A stretch of 64,000 nt of DNA. Origin: Micromonospora sp. R77. GTDB taxonomy: Bacteria > Actinomycetota > Actinomycetes > Mycobacteriales > Micromonosporaceae. The position numbers and the translations under genes were made by a program. Shown here piece by piece: positions 25,892 to 34,606 of the stretch (position 1 is the stretch's first letter; each line of letters begins with the position of its first letter). The notes below the pieces were generated by a model. It was given only the letters and a program-made list of their open reading frames with translations, was not told the DNA's origin and did no database searches. The stretch is taken from contig NZ_JALDST010000001.1 in the NCBI RefSeq assembly GCF_022747945.1, forward strand, positions 6,262,001 to 6,326,000. Direction: 5' to 3'.

Positions 25892-26704
25892 ACCAGCCAC
25901 CTCCCGAACGCCGACCGGCGAGGGACCGGCCGCGGTTGCGCCCCGCGGTCGGGCCGGGGTCGGCACCCGGGAGGGTGTACGGCCGGGCTCGCGTGGCCCG
26001 GTGGCGTACGCGTACGAGGTCCTCCGGTGCGGCCGGACCGGGATTCCCCGGCCGCGCCGGAGGACCGTCAGCCACCCGGCCGACCCGTGGTCGCCGGGGC
26101 TCGACCTCCGGTCGGGGGACGCGCCGCCGCCCCGCCGGCCGGATGCGGGGGGAGGCAGGGCCGCGACGCCGACCGGGCCTGCCTGCCAGCCCCGCCCGTC
26201 CATCGTGGTCGGGAGCCGGACCGGTGTCGACGCCGCCGACGCCGGCACCGGATCCGGGTCGCTCCGGACCACCGGACGGGCGGGGACCCGCACGACGAAC
26301 GTAATCTCTCCGGCCGACCGCTACTCATCCATGTCCGCTGGGAGTACCTGGACCTGGTCTGCGGGGTGGGCGGCGGCTCGGTGGCCGGCACGCTCACCCG
26401 CCGCCACCGAGACCGGTCCGGCGCGACTTTCCGCTGGGTCAGCGAAAGTTTGAAGCGGTCGATCGAAAGGTATGGACAGGGAAATCGAGTTCCCTTAATG
26501 TCCCTGCCATCACGAACATGTTTCGTCGAGGTGAACCGGCGGCGCGGTAGCCATCGACTGGTGACCATCCCGTGGCCCCGCCACGCCCCCTGGTCGCAGC
26601 CGACCGGCCCGGCACCCGGCGGCCAGCCGTACCCCCGTATCCGGCACCGGCGCGACGGCGCGCGCCCCACCCTGGCAGTCGCTCGTCAGGAAGGGACAGC
26701 CAAC
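25892..26704. other. 813-bp non-coding stretch with putative promoter elements
   Basis: No believable gene on either strand. The last 300 bases are less GC-rich and hold CGAAAGTTTGAAG (from 26438) and TCGAAAGGTATGG (from 26463) as imperfect repeats, and an inverted repeat AGGGAA-6 nt-TTCCCT (26478-26495). These are candidate promoter or operator elements for the large secreted protein gene. Confidence 0.4.
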
Positions 26705-29563
26705 ATGTCCATGGACACCCCCACCCACCGCCCCCGACGATGGTTCCCCGCCGCCTCGGCCCTGCTCCTGGTCGCCGCGGCCGGCACGGTCAGCCTGGCG
26801 GCCGGCCCGACCGCCCTCGGCGGTCCCGCCCCGGCCGCCGCCCACCCCATCACCGCCGCCGACTTCCAGCAGGTCGAACTGGCCCGCGGCGTCGCCGAGA
26901 CCGGCGAGCCCATGTCCCTGGCCGTGCTGCCGGACCGCTCCGTCCTGCACACCGCCCGCAACGGCACGCTGCGCCGCACCGACGCCGCCGGCACCACCAC
27001 CGTGATCGGCACCCTCGCCGTCTACACCCACGACGAGGAGGGCCTGCAGGGCGTCGGGGTGGACCCCAACTTCGCCACCAACCGCAACATCTACCTGTAC
27101 TACGCCCCGCCGCTGTCCACCCCGACCGGCGACGCCCCGGCCACCGGCACCGACTTCTCCGCCTGGCAGGGCGTCAACCGGCTCTCCCGGTTCACCCTGA
27201 ACGCCGACTTCACCGTCAACCAGGCCAGCCGGGTCGACGTGCTCGACGTGCCCGCCAGCCGGGGCATCTGCTGCCACGTCGGCGGGGACATCGATTTCGA
27301 CGCCGCCGGCAACCTCTACCTGTCCACCGGTGACGACACCAACCCGTTCGACTCCGCCGGCTACGCGCCGCTCGACGAACGGACCAACCGCAACCCCGCC
27401 TACGACGCGCAGCGCAGCGCCGGCAACACGAACGACCTGCGCGGCAAGATCCTCCGGATCAAGGTGAACGCCGACGGGTCGTACGCGATCCCCAGCGGCA
27501 ACCTCTTCCCGGTCGGCACCGCGAAGACCCGCCCCGAGATCTACGCGATGGGCTTCCGCAACCCGTTCCGGATGAGCGTCGACAAGGCCACCGGCATCGT
27601 CTACGTCGGCGACTACGGACCGGACGCCGGCAGCAGCTCCACCCGCGGACCCTCCGGACAGGTCGAGTTCGACCGCGTCACGGGGCCCGGCAACTACGGC
27701 TGGCCGTACTGCACCGGCACCAACACCACCGCCGAGACGTACGCCGAGTGGGACTTCGCCGCCGGCACCGCCGGCGCCAAGTTCAACTGCACCGGCGGCC
27801 CCACCAACAACTCGTTCCGCAACACCGGCCAGACCACCCTGCCACCGGCCGAGCCGGCCTGGATCCGGTACGGTGGCGACGCCGGCAGCCCACCCGAATT
27901 CGGCGGCGGCTCCGAGTCCCCGATGGGCGGCCCGGTCTACCGCTACGACGCCGCGTCCACCTCCACCACCAAGTTCCCGCAGTCCTTCGACGGACAGTTC
28001 TTCGCCACGGAGTTCGGCCGCGGCTGGATCAAGCCGATCCACGTCAACGCCGACGGCTCACCGGGCACCATCGACGCGTTCCCGTGGACCGGCAAGCAGG
28101 TGATGGACTCGGCGTTCGGGCCGGACGGGTCGTACTACGTGCTCGACTACGGCACCGGGTACTTCAACGGCGACGCCAACTCGGCGCTGTACCGCTTCGA
28201 CTACATCGGCTCCGGCAACCGGGCCCCGATCGCCCGGGCGGCAGCAGACCGCACCTCCGGCACCGCCCCGCTGGCCGTGAACTTCTCGTCGGCCGGGTCG
28301 GCGGACCCGGAGGGCGGCGCGCTGAGCTACTCGTGGGCGTTCGGCGACGGCACCAGCTCGACGGCCGCGAACCCGGCGCACACCTACACCGCGAACGGCA
28401 GCTACACCGCCACCCTCACGGTCCGCGACCCGCAGGGCGCCACCGGCAATGCCAGCGTGGTGGTCACCGTGGGCAACACCGCCCCGACGGTCACCGTGAA
28501 CACCCCCGGCAACGGCCAGCTCTTCTCGTACGGCGACACGGTGCCCTTCTCGATCACCGTCACCGACCCGGAGGACGGCACGATCGACTGCGCAAAGGTC
28601 AAGATGACCTACGTGCTCGGGCACGACCAGCACGGCCACCAGATCACCTCGGTGAACGGCTGCGCCGGCTCGATCGCCATCCCGGTCGACGGGGAGCACG
28701 ACGACGCGGCGAACATCTTCGCCATCTTCGACGCCGAGTACACCGACTCCGGCGGCCTGACCACGCACACCCAGCAGACCCTGCAACCGCGGCACCGGCA
28801 GGCCGAGCACTTCAAGACCTCGTCCGGCGTCAACACCTTCGACAAGGCGCCCGCCGAGGGCGGCAAGACCGTCGGTGACATCAGCAACGGGGACTGGATC
28901 GCGTTCACCCCGTACCAGTTGGGCAACGTCACCTCGTTCAGCGCCCGGGTCTCCTCGGCCGGGGCCGGCGGCACCATCCAGGTGCGGGCCGGCTCGGCCA
29001 CCGGCACGGTGCTCGGCTCCGCCACGGTGCCGGTCACCGGGGCCTGGGACTCCTTCACCACGGTCACCGGCGCGATCTCCGGGGCGCCGGCCGGCACCAC
29101 CACCCTCTACCTGACCTTCGCCGGCGGCGCCGGGGCGCTGTTCGACGTCGACTCGTTCACCTTCACCACCGGCGCGAGCGTGCGCACCGGCCCGGTGAAG
29201 GGGCTGGCCGGCAAGTGCCTGGACGTGCGGAACGCGGCCACCGCCGACGGCACCCAGGTGCAGCTCTACACCTGCAACGGCACCGGCGCGCAGACCTGGA
29301 CGGTCACCCCGAACTCCACGGTGAAGGCGTTGGGCAAGTGTCTGGACGTCTCCGGCGCCGCCACCGCCGACGGGACGAAGATCCAGCTGTGGACCTGCAA
29401 CGGCACCGGCGCGCAGAACTGGTCCGCCCAGGCCGACGGCACGCTGCGCAACCCCGCGTCCGGCAAGTGCCTGGACGTTGCCGGCAACAACTCCGCCGAC
29501 AGCACCCCGGTCCACCTGTGGACCTGCACCGGTGCCGCCAACCAGAAGTGGATCCTGCCGTAA
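26705..29563 (+). CDS. Secreted sorbosone dehydrogenase-like protein with PKD, CBM6-like and ricin-type lectin domains
   Basis: A 952-residue secreted enzyme. A signal peptide is at 1-45 (LLLVAAAGTVSLAAGPTALG). A beta-propeller of the PQQ-type glucose/sorbosone dehydrogenase family covers about 50-500 (YTHDEEGLQGVGVDPNFATN, GNLYLSTGDDTNPF, IYAMGFRNPFRMSVD, GQFFATEFGRGW). A PKD domain (SYSWAFGDGTSSTAANPAHT) lies near 505-590, followed by an Ig-like stretch, a CBM6-like domain (about 695-815) and a ricin-type beta-trefoil (about 830-952) with repeated GKCLDV and QLWTC motifs. It likely oxidises extracellular glycans or sugars while bound to polysaccharide; the cofactor is not provable here. The ATG follows AGGAAGGGA. 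Confidence 0.88.
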   Translation: MSMDTPTHRPRRWFPAASALLLVAAAGTVSLAAGPTALGGPAPAAAHPITAADFQQVELARGVAETGEPMSLAVLPDRSVLHTARNGTLRRTDAAGTTTVIGTLAVYTHDEEGLQGVGVDPNFATNRNIYLYYAPPLSTPTGDAPATGTDFSAWQGVNRLSRFTLNADFTVNQASRVDVLDVPASRGICCHVGGDIDFDAAGNLYLSTGDDTNPFDSAGYAPLDERTNRNPAYDAQRSAGNTNDLRGKILRIKVNADGSYAIPSGNLFPVGTAKTRPEIYAMGFRNPFRMSVDKATGIVYVGDYGPDAGSSSTRGPSGQVEFDRVTGPGNYGWPYCTGTNTTAETYAEWDFAAGTAGAKFNCTGGPTNNSFRNTGQTTLPPAEPAWIRYGGDAGSPPEFGGGSESPMGGPVYRYDAASTSTTKFPQSFDGQFFATEFGRGWIKPIHVNADGSPGTIDAFPWTGKQVMDSAFGPDGSYYVLDYGTGYFNGDANSALYRFDYIGSGNRAPIARAAADRTSGTAPLAVNFSSAGSADPEGGALSYSWAFGDGTSSTAANPAHTYTANGSYTATLTVRDPQGATGNASVVVTVGNTAPTVTVNTPGNGQLFSYGDTVPFSITVTDPEDGTIDCAKVKMTYVLGHDQHGHQITSVNGCAGSIAIPVDGEHDDAANIFAIFDAEYTDSGGLTTHTQQTLQPRHRQAEHFKTSSGVNTFDKAPAEGGKTVGDISNGDWIAFTPYQLGNVTSFSARVSSAGAGGTIQVRAGSATGTVLGSATVPVTGAWDSFTTVTGAISGAPAGTTTLYLTFAGGAGALFDVDSFTFTTGASVRTGPVKGLAGKCLDVRNAATADGTQVQLYTCNGTGAQTWTVTPNSTVKALGKCLDVSGAATADGTKIQLWTCNGTGAQNWSAQADGTLRNPASGKCLDVAGNNSADSTPVHLWTCTGAANQKWILP
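29198..29563 (+). repeat. Lectin-domain coding repeat, copy A
   Basis: This 366-bp segment aligns without gaps to 31367-31732. Long stretches are identical, for instance the run around GACGGTCACCCCGAACTCC. Both code for the C-terminal ricin-type domain. Confidence 0.85.
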
Positions 29564-29573
29564 CCGAGTGACC

Positions 29574-29604
29574 GTGCGGGGGCCCGCCGGCCGGGCCCCC
29601 GCAC
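29574..29604 (+). terminator. 13-bp perfect GC stem-loop between two secreted-enzyme genes
   Basis: GTGCGGGGGCCCG (29574-29586) and CGGGCCCCCGCAC (29592-29604) with a 5-nt loop, 10 nt after the stop. It may terminate or protect the upstream message; there is no T-run. Confidence 0.6.
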
Positions 29605-29626
29605 ACCCGAGAGGGGAACCCCCACC

Positions 29627-31732
29627 ATGCGCAGACTCCTGCGACCCGCCCTCGGCGCGGCCACCGCCGTCCTCGCCGCCGTCGCCTGCACCGTCCCCGC
29701 CAGCCCGGCGGCCGCCGCCGACGCCCCGTACGACGTGCTGGTCTTCTCCAAGACCGCCGGCTTCCGGCACGACTCCATCGCGGTCGGCACCCAGACCATC
29801 CGCGACCTGGGCGCGGCCAACAACTTCACCGTCACCGCCACCGAGGACGCCACCGCGTTCACCACCGCGAACCTCGCCCGCTACGAGGCGGTGGTCTTCC
29901 TCAACACCACCGGCGACGTGCTCGACCCGACCCAGCAGACCGCCTTCGAGTCCTACGTCACCGGCGGCGGCGGCTTCGTGGGCGTGCACTCCGCCGCCGA
30001 CACCGAGTACGACTGGCCGTTCTACGGCAACCTGGTCGGCGCCTGGTTCGCCTCGCACCCCGCCATCCAGCAGGCGAACGTCAAGGTCGAGGACCGGGCG
30101 CACGCGGCCACCGCGCACCTGCCGCAGACCTGGACCCGCACCGACGAGTGGTACAACTACCGCACCAACGCCCGCGCCACCGCGCACGTGCTGGCCAGCC
30201 TGGACGAGTCTTCGTACACCGGCGGGTCGATGAGCGGCGACCACCCGCACGCCTGGTGCAAGACGGTCAGCGGCGGCCGGTCCTTCTACACCGGCGGCGG
30301 CCACACCCAGGCGTCCTACGCCGACCCGGCGTTCCGCGCCCACCTGCTCGGCGGCATCCGGTACGCGGCCGGCCGCACGAAGGCCGACTGCCGCCCGGAG
30401 ACCGGGTACCGCGCCCTCTACAACGGCTCCACCACCGGCTGGTCGCAGGCCGGGCCGGGCGGCTTCACCAACGCCGACGCCACGCTGAGCTCCTTCGGCG
30501 GGATGGGCCTGTTCTGGTACAGCGCGCAGCAGTTCACCAGCTACTCGCTCAAGCTGGACTGGAAGCTCGCGGGTGACGACAACTCCGGCGTGTTCATCGG
30601 CTTCCCGCCGTCGACCGACCCGAACTCAGCGGTCAACAACGGCTACGAGGTGCAGATCGACGCCACCGACACTCCCGACCGCACCACCGGCGCGGTCTAC
30701 GGGTTCAAGTCCGCCGACCTGGCCGCCCGGGACGCGGCGCTGAACCCGCCGGGGGAGTGGAACACCTACGAGCTGCTGGTCGAGGGGGAGCGGCTCCAGG
30801 TCTTCCTCAACGGCCGGAAGATCAACGACTTCACCAACACCGACCCGGCCCGCTCGCTCGCCGGGCACATCGGCATCCAGAACCACGGTACGGGCGACGA
30901 CGCGTCGTTCCGCAACATCCGGATCAGGGAACTCGGAGGTACGCCCACCGGCGACACCACCGTGCAGGCCGAGGCGTACAGCTCCGCCAGCGGGGTCACC
31001 CCGTTCACCAAGGCCGGCGCCAACGGCGGACAGACCCTCGGCTACATCGACCCGGGTGACTGGTCGGCGTACCGGGGGCTGGACCTGACCGGGGTGACCT
31101 CGGTCAAGGCCCGGGTGGTCTCCGGCGGCCCCGGCGGTACCGTCCAGGTACGCACCGGCTCCACCACCGGCACGATCCTCGGCTCGGTCGCGGTGCCCAA
31201 CACCGGCAGCTGGACCACCTACGCCGACGTCGGCACCAGCCTCGCCGGGGTGCCCGCCGGCACCCAGGACCTCTACCTCACCTACACCGGCACCGGCACC
31301 GGGCTCTTCGACATCGACGACTTCACCCTCGTCCGCGGCACCACCCCGACGGGTACCGGTCCGATCAAGGGGCTGGCGGGCAAGTGCCTCGACGTCCGTA
31401 ACGCGGCCACCGCCGATGGCACCCAGGTGCAGCTCTACACCTGCAACGGCAGCGGTGCGCAGACCTGGACGGTCACCCCGAACTCCACGGTGAAGGCGTT
31501 GGGCAAGTGCCTGGACGTCTCCGGGGGCGGCTCGGTCGACGGGACGAAGATCCAGCTGTGGACCTGCAACGGCACCGGAGCGCAGAGCTGGTCCGCGCAG
31601 GCGGACGGCACCGTCCGTAACCCGCAGTCCGGCAAGTGCCTGGATGTGGCCGGCAACAACTCCGCCGACAGCACTCCGGTGCAGCTGTGGACCTGCACCG
31701 CCGCCGCCAACCAGAAGTGGACCCTGCCCTGA
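29627..31732 (+). CDS. Secreted ThuA-like / DUF1080 protein with CBM6-like and ricin-type lectin domains
   Basis: A 701-residue secreted protein. A signal peptide is at 1-31. A ThuA-like glutamine-amidotransferase fold (about 36-255) shows YDVLVFSKTAGFRHDSIAVG, GGGGFVGVHSAADTEYDWPF and HPHAWCKTVSGGRSFYTGGG. Then comes DUF1080/3-keto-disaccharide hydrolase (about 262-440: GYRALYNGSTTGWSQAG, FWYSAQQFTSYSLKLDWKLA, NNGYEVQIDATDTPD, HIGIQNHGTGDDASFRNIRI), a CBM6-like domain (about 445-570) and a ricin-type trefoil (578-701). DUF1080 members cleave 3-keto-glycosides. The ATG at 29627 follows GAGGGGAA. The lectin end is almost the same DNA as in the preceding gene. Confidence 0.9.
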   Translation: MRRLLRPALGAATAVLAAVACTVPASPAAAADAPYDVLVFSKTAGFRHDSIAVGTQTIRDLGAANNFTVTATEDATAFTTANLARYEAVVFLNTTGDVLDPTQQTAFESYVTGGGGFVGVHSAADTEYDWPFYGNLVGAWFASHPAIQQANVKVEDRAHAATAHLPQTWTRTDEWYNYRTNARATAHVLASLDESSYTGGSMSGDHPHAWCKTVSGGRSFYTGGGHTQASYADPAFRAHLLGGIRYAAGRTKADCRPETGYRALYNGSTTGWSQAGPGGFTNADATLSSFGGMGLFWYSAQQFTSYSLKLDWKLAGDDNSGVFIGFPPSTDPNSAVNNGYEVQIDATDTPDRTTGAVYGFKSADLAARDAALNPPGEWNTYELLVEGERLQVFLNGRKINDFTNTDPARSLAGHIGIQNHGTGDDASFRNIRIRELGGTPTGDTTVQAEAYSSASGVTPFTKAGANGGQTLGYIDPGDWSAYRGLDLTGVTSVKARVVSGGPGGTVQVRTGSTTGTILGSVAVPNTGSWTTYADVGTSLAGVPAGTQDLYLTYTGTGTGLFDIDDFTLVRGTTPTGTGPIKGLAGKCLDVRNAATADGTQVQLYTCNGSGAQTWTVTPNSTVKALGKCLDVSGGGSVDGTKIQLWTCNGTGAQSWSAQADGTVRNPQSGKCLDVAGNNSADSTPVQLWTCTAAANQKWTLP
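31367..31732 (+). repeat. Lectin-domain coding repeat, copy B
   Basis: Partner of 29198-29563, offset 2169 bp, same length and frame. Confidence 0.85.
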
Positions 31733-31966
31733 CCGGGGACGTGGCGCGCCGTTGAGGCCGGGACCGGTGCGGAGACTTCCGCGCCGGCCCGGACCGCCCT
31801 ACAGTGGGGGACGGCGACCCGTGCGGTGACCGGTGACCCGACGGGAGGCGCAAACCCGTCCGGCCCAGGTGCCTCCGTGCACCCACCGGTGCTCCGCGCT
31901 GCCCGCCGCGCCGGCCCCTCGCCCCGGTCCGATCAGGAATCCCCATCACGACAGGGGAGACAGACC

Positions 31967-32980
31967 ATGGCGCGACCGATCACGCTCTTCACCGGACAGT
32001 GGGCCGACCTTCCGTTCGACGAGGTCTGCCGGCTGGCCGCCGGGTGGGGCTACGACGGGCTGGAGATCGCCTGCTGGGGCGACCACTTCGAGGTCGACAA
32101 GGCGCTGGCCGACGACTCGTACGTCGACCGGAAGCGGGAGACCCTGGCCAAGCACGACCTGAAGGTCTACGCCATCTCCAACCACCTCGTCGGTCAGGCC
32201 GTCTGCGACCACCCGATCGACGAGCGGCACCGGGACATCCTGCCGGGACGGATCTGGGGCGACGGTGAACCGGAGGGTGTCCGCCGCCGCGCCGCGGCAG
32301 AGATGAAGGACACCGCGCGGGCGGCGGCGAAGCTCGGGGTGGAGACGGTGGTCGGCTTCACCGGCTCGTCGATCTGGCACACCCTGGCGATGTTCCCGCC
32401 CGTGCCACCGGCGATGATCGAGCGCGGCTACGCCGACTTCGCCGACCGGTGGAACCCGATCCTCGACGTCTTCGACTCGGAAGGGGTGCGGTTCGCCCAC
32501 GAGGTCCACCCCAGCGAAATCGCGTACGACTACTGGACCACGAAGCGGACCCTGGAGGCGATCGGGCACCGGCCGGCGTTCGGGCTGAACTGGGATCCGT
32601 CGCACTTCGTCTGGCAGGACCTGGACCCGGTGAACTTCATCTTCGACTTCGCCGACCGGATCTACCACGTCGACTGCAAGGACGCGAAGGTACGCACCGG
32701 CGACGGGCGGCGCGGCCGGCTCTCGTCCCACCTGCCCTGGGCGGACCTGCGTCGGGGCTGGGACTTCGTCTCCACCGGGCACGGCGACGTGCCGTGGGAG
32801 GACTGCTTCCGCGCCCTGAACGCGATCGGCTACGCCGGGCCGATCTCCATCGAATGGGAGGACGCCGGAATGGACCGGCTGGTCGGCGCGCCGGAGGCGC
32901 TGGAGTTCGTCCGCCGGCTGGCGTTCGACGCGCCGTCAGCCGCGTTCGACGCCGCGTTCAGCAGCGGCCGGGACGGGTAG
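31967..32980 (+). CDS. Sugar phosphate isomerase/epimerase (xylose isomerase-like TIM barrel)
   Basis: A 337-residue AP endonuclease 2-type TIM barrel. Typical strands are [96 protein letters not shown] and [11 protein letters not shown], with metal ligands likely Glu, Asp/His and Glu in these positions, and a final [13 protein letters not shown]. Members isomerise or epimerise sugars, including 3-keto sugars and inosose. The ATG follows GGGGAG. A possible -10 (TACAGT, 31800-31805) suggests its own promoter; otherwise 31733-31966 is empty. It is likely the intracellular last step of the sugar route. Confidence 0.92.
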   Translation: MARPITLFTGQWADLPFDEVCRLAAGWGYDGLEIACWGDHFEVDKALADDSYVDRKRETLAKHDLKVYAISNHLVGQAVCDHPIDERHRDILPGRIWGDGEPEGVRRRAAAEMKDTARAAAKLGVETVVGFTGSSIWHTLAMFPPVPPAMIERGYADFADRWNPILDVFDSEGVRFAHEVHPSEIAYDYWTTKRTLEAIGHRPAFGLNWDPSHFVWQDLDPVNFIFDFADRIYHVDCKDAKVRTGDGRRGRLSSHLPWADLRRGWDFVSTGHGDVPWEDCFRALNAIGYAGPISIEWEDAGMDRLVGAPEALEFVRRLAFDAPSAAFDAAFSSGRDG

Positions 32981-32988
32981 TAGGCCGC

Positions 32989-33016
32989 GGGCCGGTCGCC
33001 CCGCGGCGACCGGCCC
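32989..33016 (+). terminator. 12-bp perfect stem-loop after the sugar locus
   Basis: GGGCCGGTCGCC (32989-33000) and GGCGACCGGCCC (33005-33016) around CCGC, 9 nt after the isomerase stop. It marks the end of the locus. Confidence 0.65.
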
Positions 33017-33095
33017 GACGACGACCAACTGCCACGCATCGGGTCGTGCCTGCTCCGCGCCCGAATCACACCTGCGCCGCCGGCGCCCGGTTGAG

Positions 33096-33101
33096 TAGGG
33101 T
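33096..33101 (+). promoter_or_regulatory. Leaderless-type -10 element (TAGGGT)
   Basis: TAGGGT ends 6 nt before the GTG at 33108 with no ribosome site in between, so the first nucleotidyltransferase mRNA is probably leaderless. Confidence 0.55.
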
Positions 33102-33107
33102 GCGGCG

Positions 33108-33818
33108 GTGACCTACCGCGAACCCGACAAGGCGCTGGACCGTCTGGTCGACGACCGGACGATCCTCCAGGTCGTCGTGGGTTCCCACGCGTTCGGCCTG
33201 GCCGGTCCCGGCTCCGACACCGACCGGCGCGGGGTGTACGCGCTGCCCGCCGCCGCCTTCTGGGGCTTGACCAAACCGGCGAAGCACCACGAGGGCCCGC
33301 TGCCGGAGCAGCTGCGGTGGGAGGTGGAGCGGGTCTGCGTCCTCGGCCTGGCGGCGAACCCGAACGTGCTGGAGGTGCTGCACTCCCCGCTGGTGGAGAC
33401 CTGCACACCCGTCGGCGCCGAGCTGCGCGCGCTCGCCCCGGCGTTCCTGTCCCGGCGGGTGGCCGACACCTACCTCGGCTATGCGGCCGCGCAGTTCGCC
33501 AAGGCCGAGCGGGGCATCGCCCGCTCCGGTACGCCGACCTGGCGGCACGTCGTACACCTGCTGCGGCTGCTGGCCGCGGGCGGCCACCTGGTGCGGACGG
33601 GGGAGTTGGTGCTGGACGTCGGCGCGGACCGGGACCGCCTGCTCGCGGTGAAGGCCGGCCGGCTGCCGTGGGCGGAGGTCGCCGCCTGGCGGGACCGGCT
33701 GGTCGCCGCGCTGGTGCGGGACCTGGACGCCAGCCCGCTGCCGGAGCATCCCGACGAGGAACGGGTGGACCAGTGGTTGATCTCGGTACGACGCCGGTCG
33801 GTGGAGGAGATGGCATGA
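33108..33818 (+). CDS. Predicted nucleotidyltransferase (COG3541/YcgL-like), first of a pair
   Basis: A 236-residue protein of the DNA polymerase beta-like nucleotidyltransferase superfamily. The N-terminal active-site pattern is VVVGSHAFGLAGPGSDTDRR, i.e. GS followed by DxD with the two metal-binding Asp residues near residues 36 and 38. The remaining alpha-helical part (AAQFAKAERGIARSG, WRHVVHLLRLLAAGGHLVRT) is typical of the family. Related proteins sometimes neighbour RNA repair and conflict genes, but no substrate is established. The GTG start is leaderless-type. Its stop overlaps the next nucleotidyltransferase gene in an ATGA. Confidence 0.85.
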   Translation: MTYREPDKALDRLVDDRTILQVVVGSHAFGLAGPGSDTDRRGVYALPAAAFWGLTKPAKHHEGPLPEQLRWEVERVCVLGLAANPNVLEVLHSPLVETCTPVGAELRALAPAFLSRRVADTYLGYAAAQFAKAERGIARSGTPTWRHVVHLLRLLAAGGHLVRTGELVLDVGADRDRLLAVKAGRLPWAEVAAWRDRLVAALVRDLDASPLPEHPDEERVDQWLISVRRRSVEEMA

Positions 33819-34603
33819 ACCCGCTCGACGCGGCCGGCCTGCCGGCCGGTCTCGACCTCGCGGCCGTGGTCGCCGAGCAGCCGTACCCGCTGGTGTTCGC
33901 CACCGTCTCCGGCGCCCACCTCTACGGCTTCCCCTCCGTCGACTCCGACGTGGACCTGCGCGGCGTGCACCTGCTGCCGGTGGCGCAGCTGATCGGGCTC
34001 GGCGAGCCGGCGGAGACCCGTACGGTGATGGCGGACCGGGACGACGTGGAGATGGATCTCGTCACGCACGACCTGCGCAAGTTCGTCCGGCTGATGCTGC
34101 GCCGCAACGGCTATGTGCTGGAACAGCTCCTGTCCCCGCTGGTGGTGCACCGCACGCCGACGTACGCGGCGCTGGTCGACCTGGCGCCGCGGGTGCTCAC
34201 CCGGCACCACGGCCACCACTACCGGGGCTTCGCCGCCACCCAGCGACGACTGTTCGACGGCACCGGACAGCTCAAGCCGCTGCTGTACACCTTCCGGGCC
34301 CTGCTGACCGGCATCCACCTGCTGCGTACCGGGCGGGTGCAGGCGCACCTGCCGACTCTGCTGGCGGCGGAACGGACGCCGACCTATCTGCCCGAGTTGA
34401 TCGCGGCCAAGCGCACGGCCGAACACGGCGACCTCGGCGACCTGGTTTCCCGCGACGTCCTCGACCGGGACCTGCGGCGCCTGGCCGAACGGCTCGACGA
34501 GGCGCAGCAGGACACCCGACTGCCCGAGCAGCCGTCCGCGATCGCCGAACTCGACGCGCTCGTCGTCGACGCCCGGCTGGCCGCGTGCGGGGCCGCACGA
34601 TAG
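33815..34603 (+). CDS. Predicted nucleotidyltransferase, second of a pair
   Basis: A 262-residue paralogue of the preceding protein. Its active-site pattern is ATVSGAHLYGFPSVDSDVDL then RGVHLLP: the DxD pair (DSDVD) is kept, but the Ser of the GS motif is Ala. A central VLEQLLSPLVVHRTPTYAAL and helical YRGFAATQRRLF and RALLTGIHLLRTGRVQAHLP resemble the first protein. Translation is coupled through ATGA. Two unequal paralogues in one operon suggest a heterodimer or two substrates. It is convergent with the GAF-ANTAR gene, 3 nt away. Confidence 0.85.
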   Translation: MNPLDAAGLPAGLDLAAVVAEQPYPLVFATVSGAHLYGFPSVDSDVDLRGVHLLPVAQLIGLGEPAETRTVMADRDDVEMDLVTHDLRKFVRLMLRRNGYVLEQLLSPLVVHRTPTYAALVDLAPRVLTRHHGHHYRGFAATQRRLFDGTGQLKPLLYTFRALLTGIHLLRTGRVQAHLPTLLAAERTPTYLPELIAAKRTAEHGDLGDLVSRDVLDRDLRRLAERLDEAQQDTRLPEQPSAIAELDALVVDARLAACGAAR

Positions 34604-34606
34604 GGC

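Noticed and set aside
29574..29604. Hairpin as an IS end or attachment site
   Set aside because: No transposase, no target duplication and no tRNA end nearby; position after a stop codon fits a terminator or stabiliser.
28058..30343. 761-codon minus-strand frame across the two secreted enzymes
   Set aside because: Valine/glycine-rich mirror translation of Thr/Ala/Pro-rich domains; no start signal.
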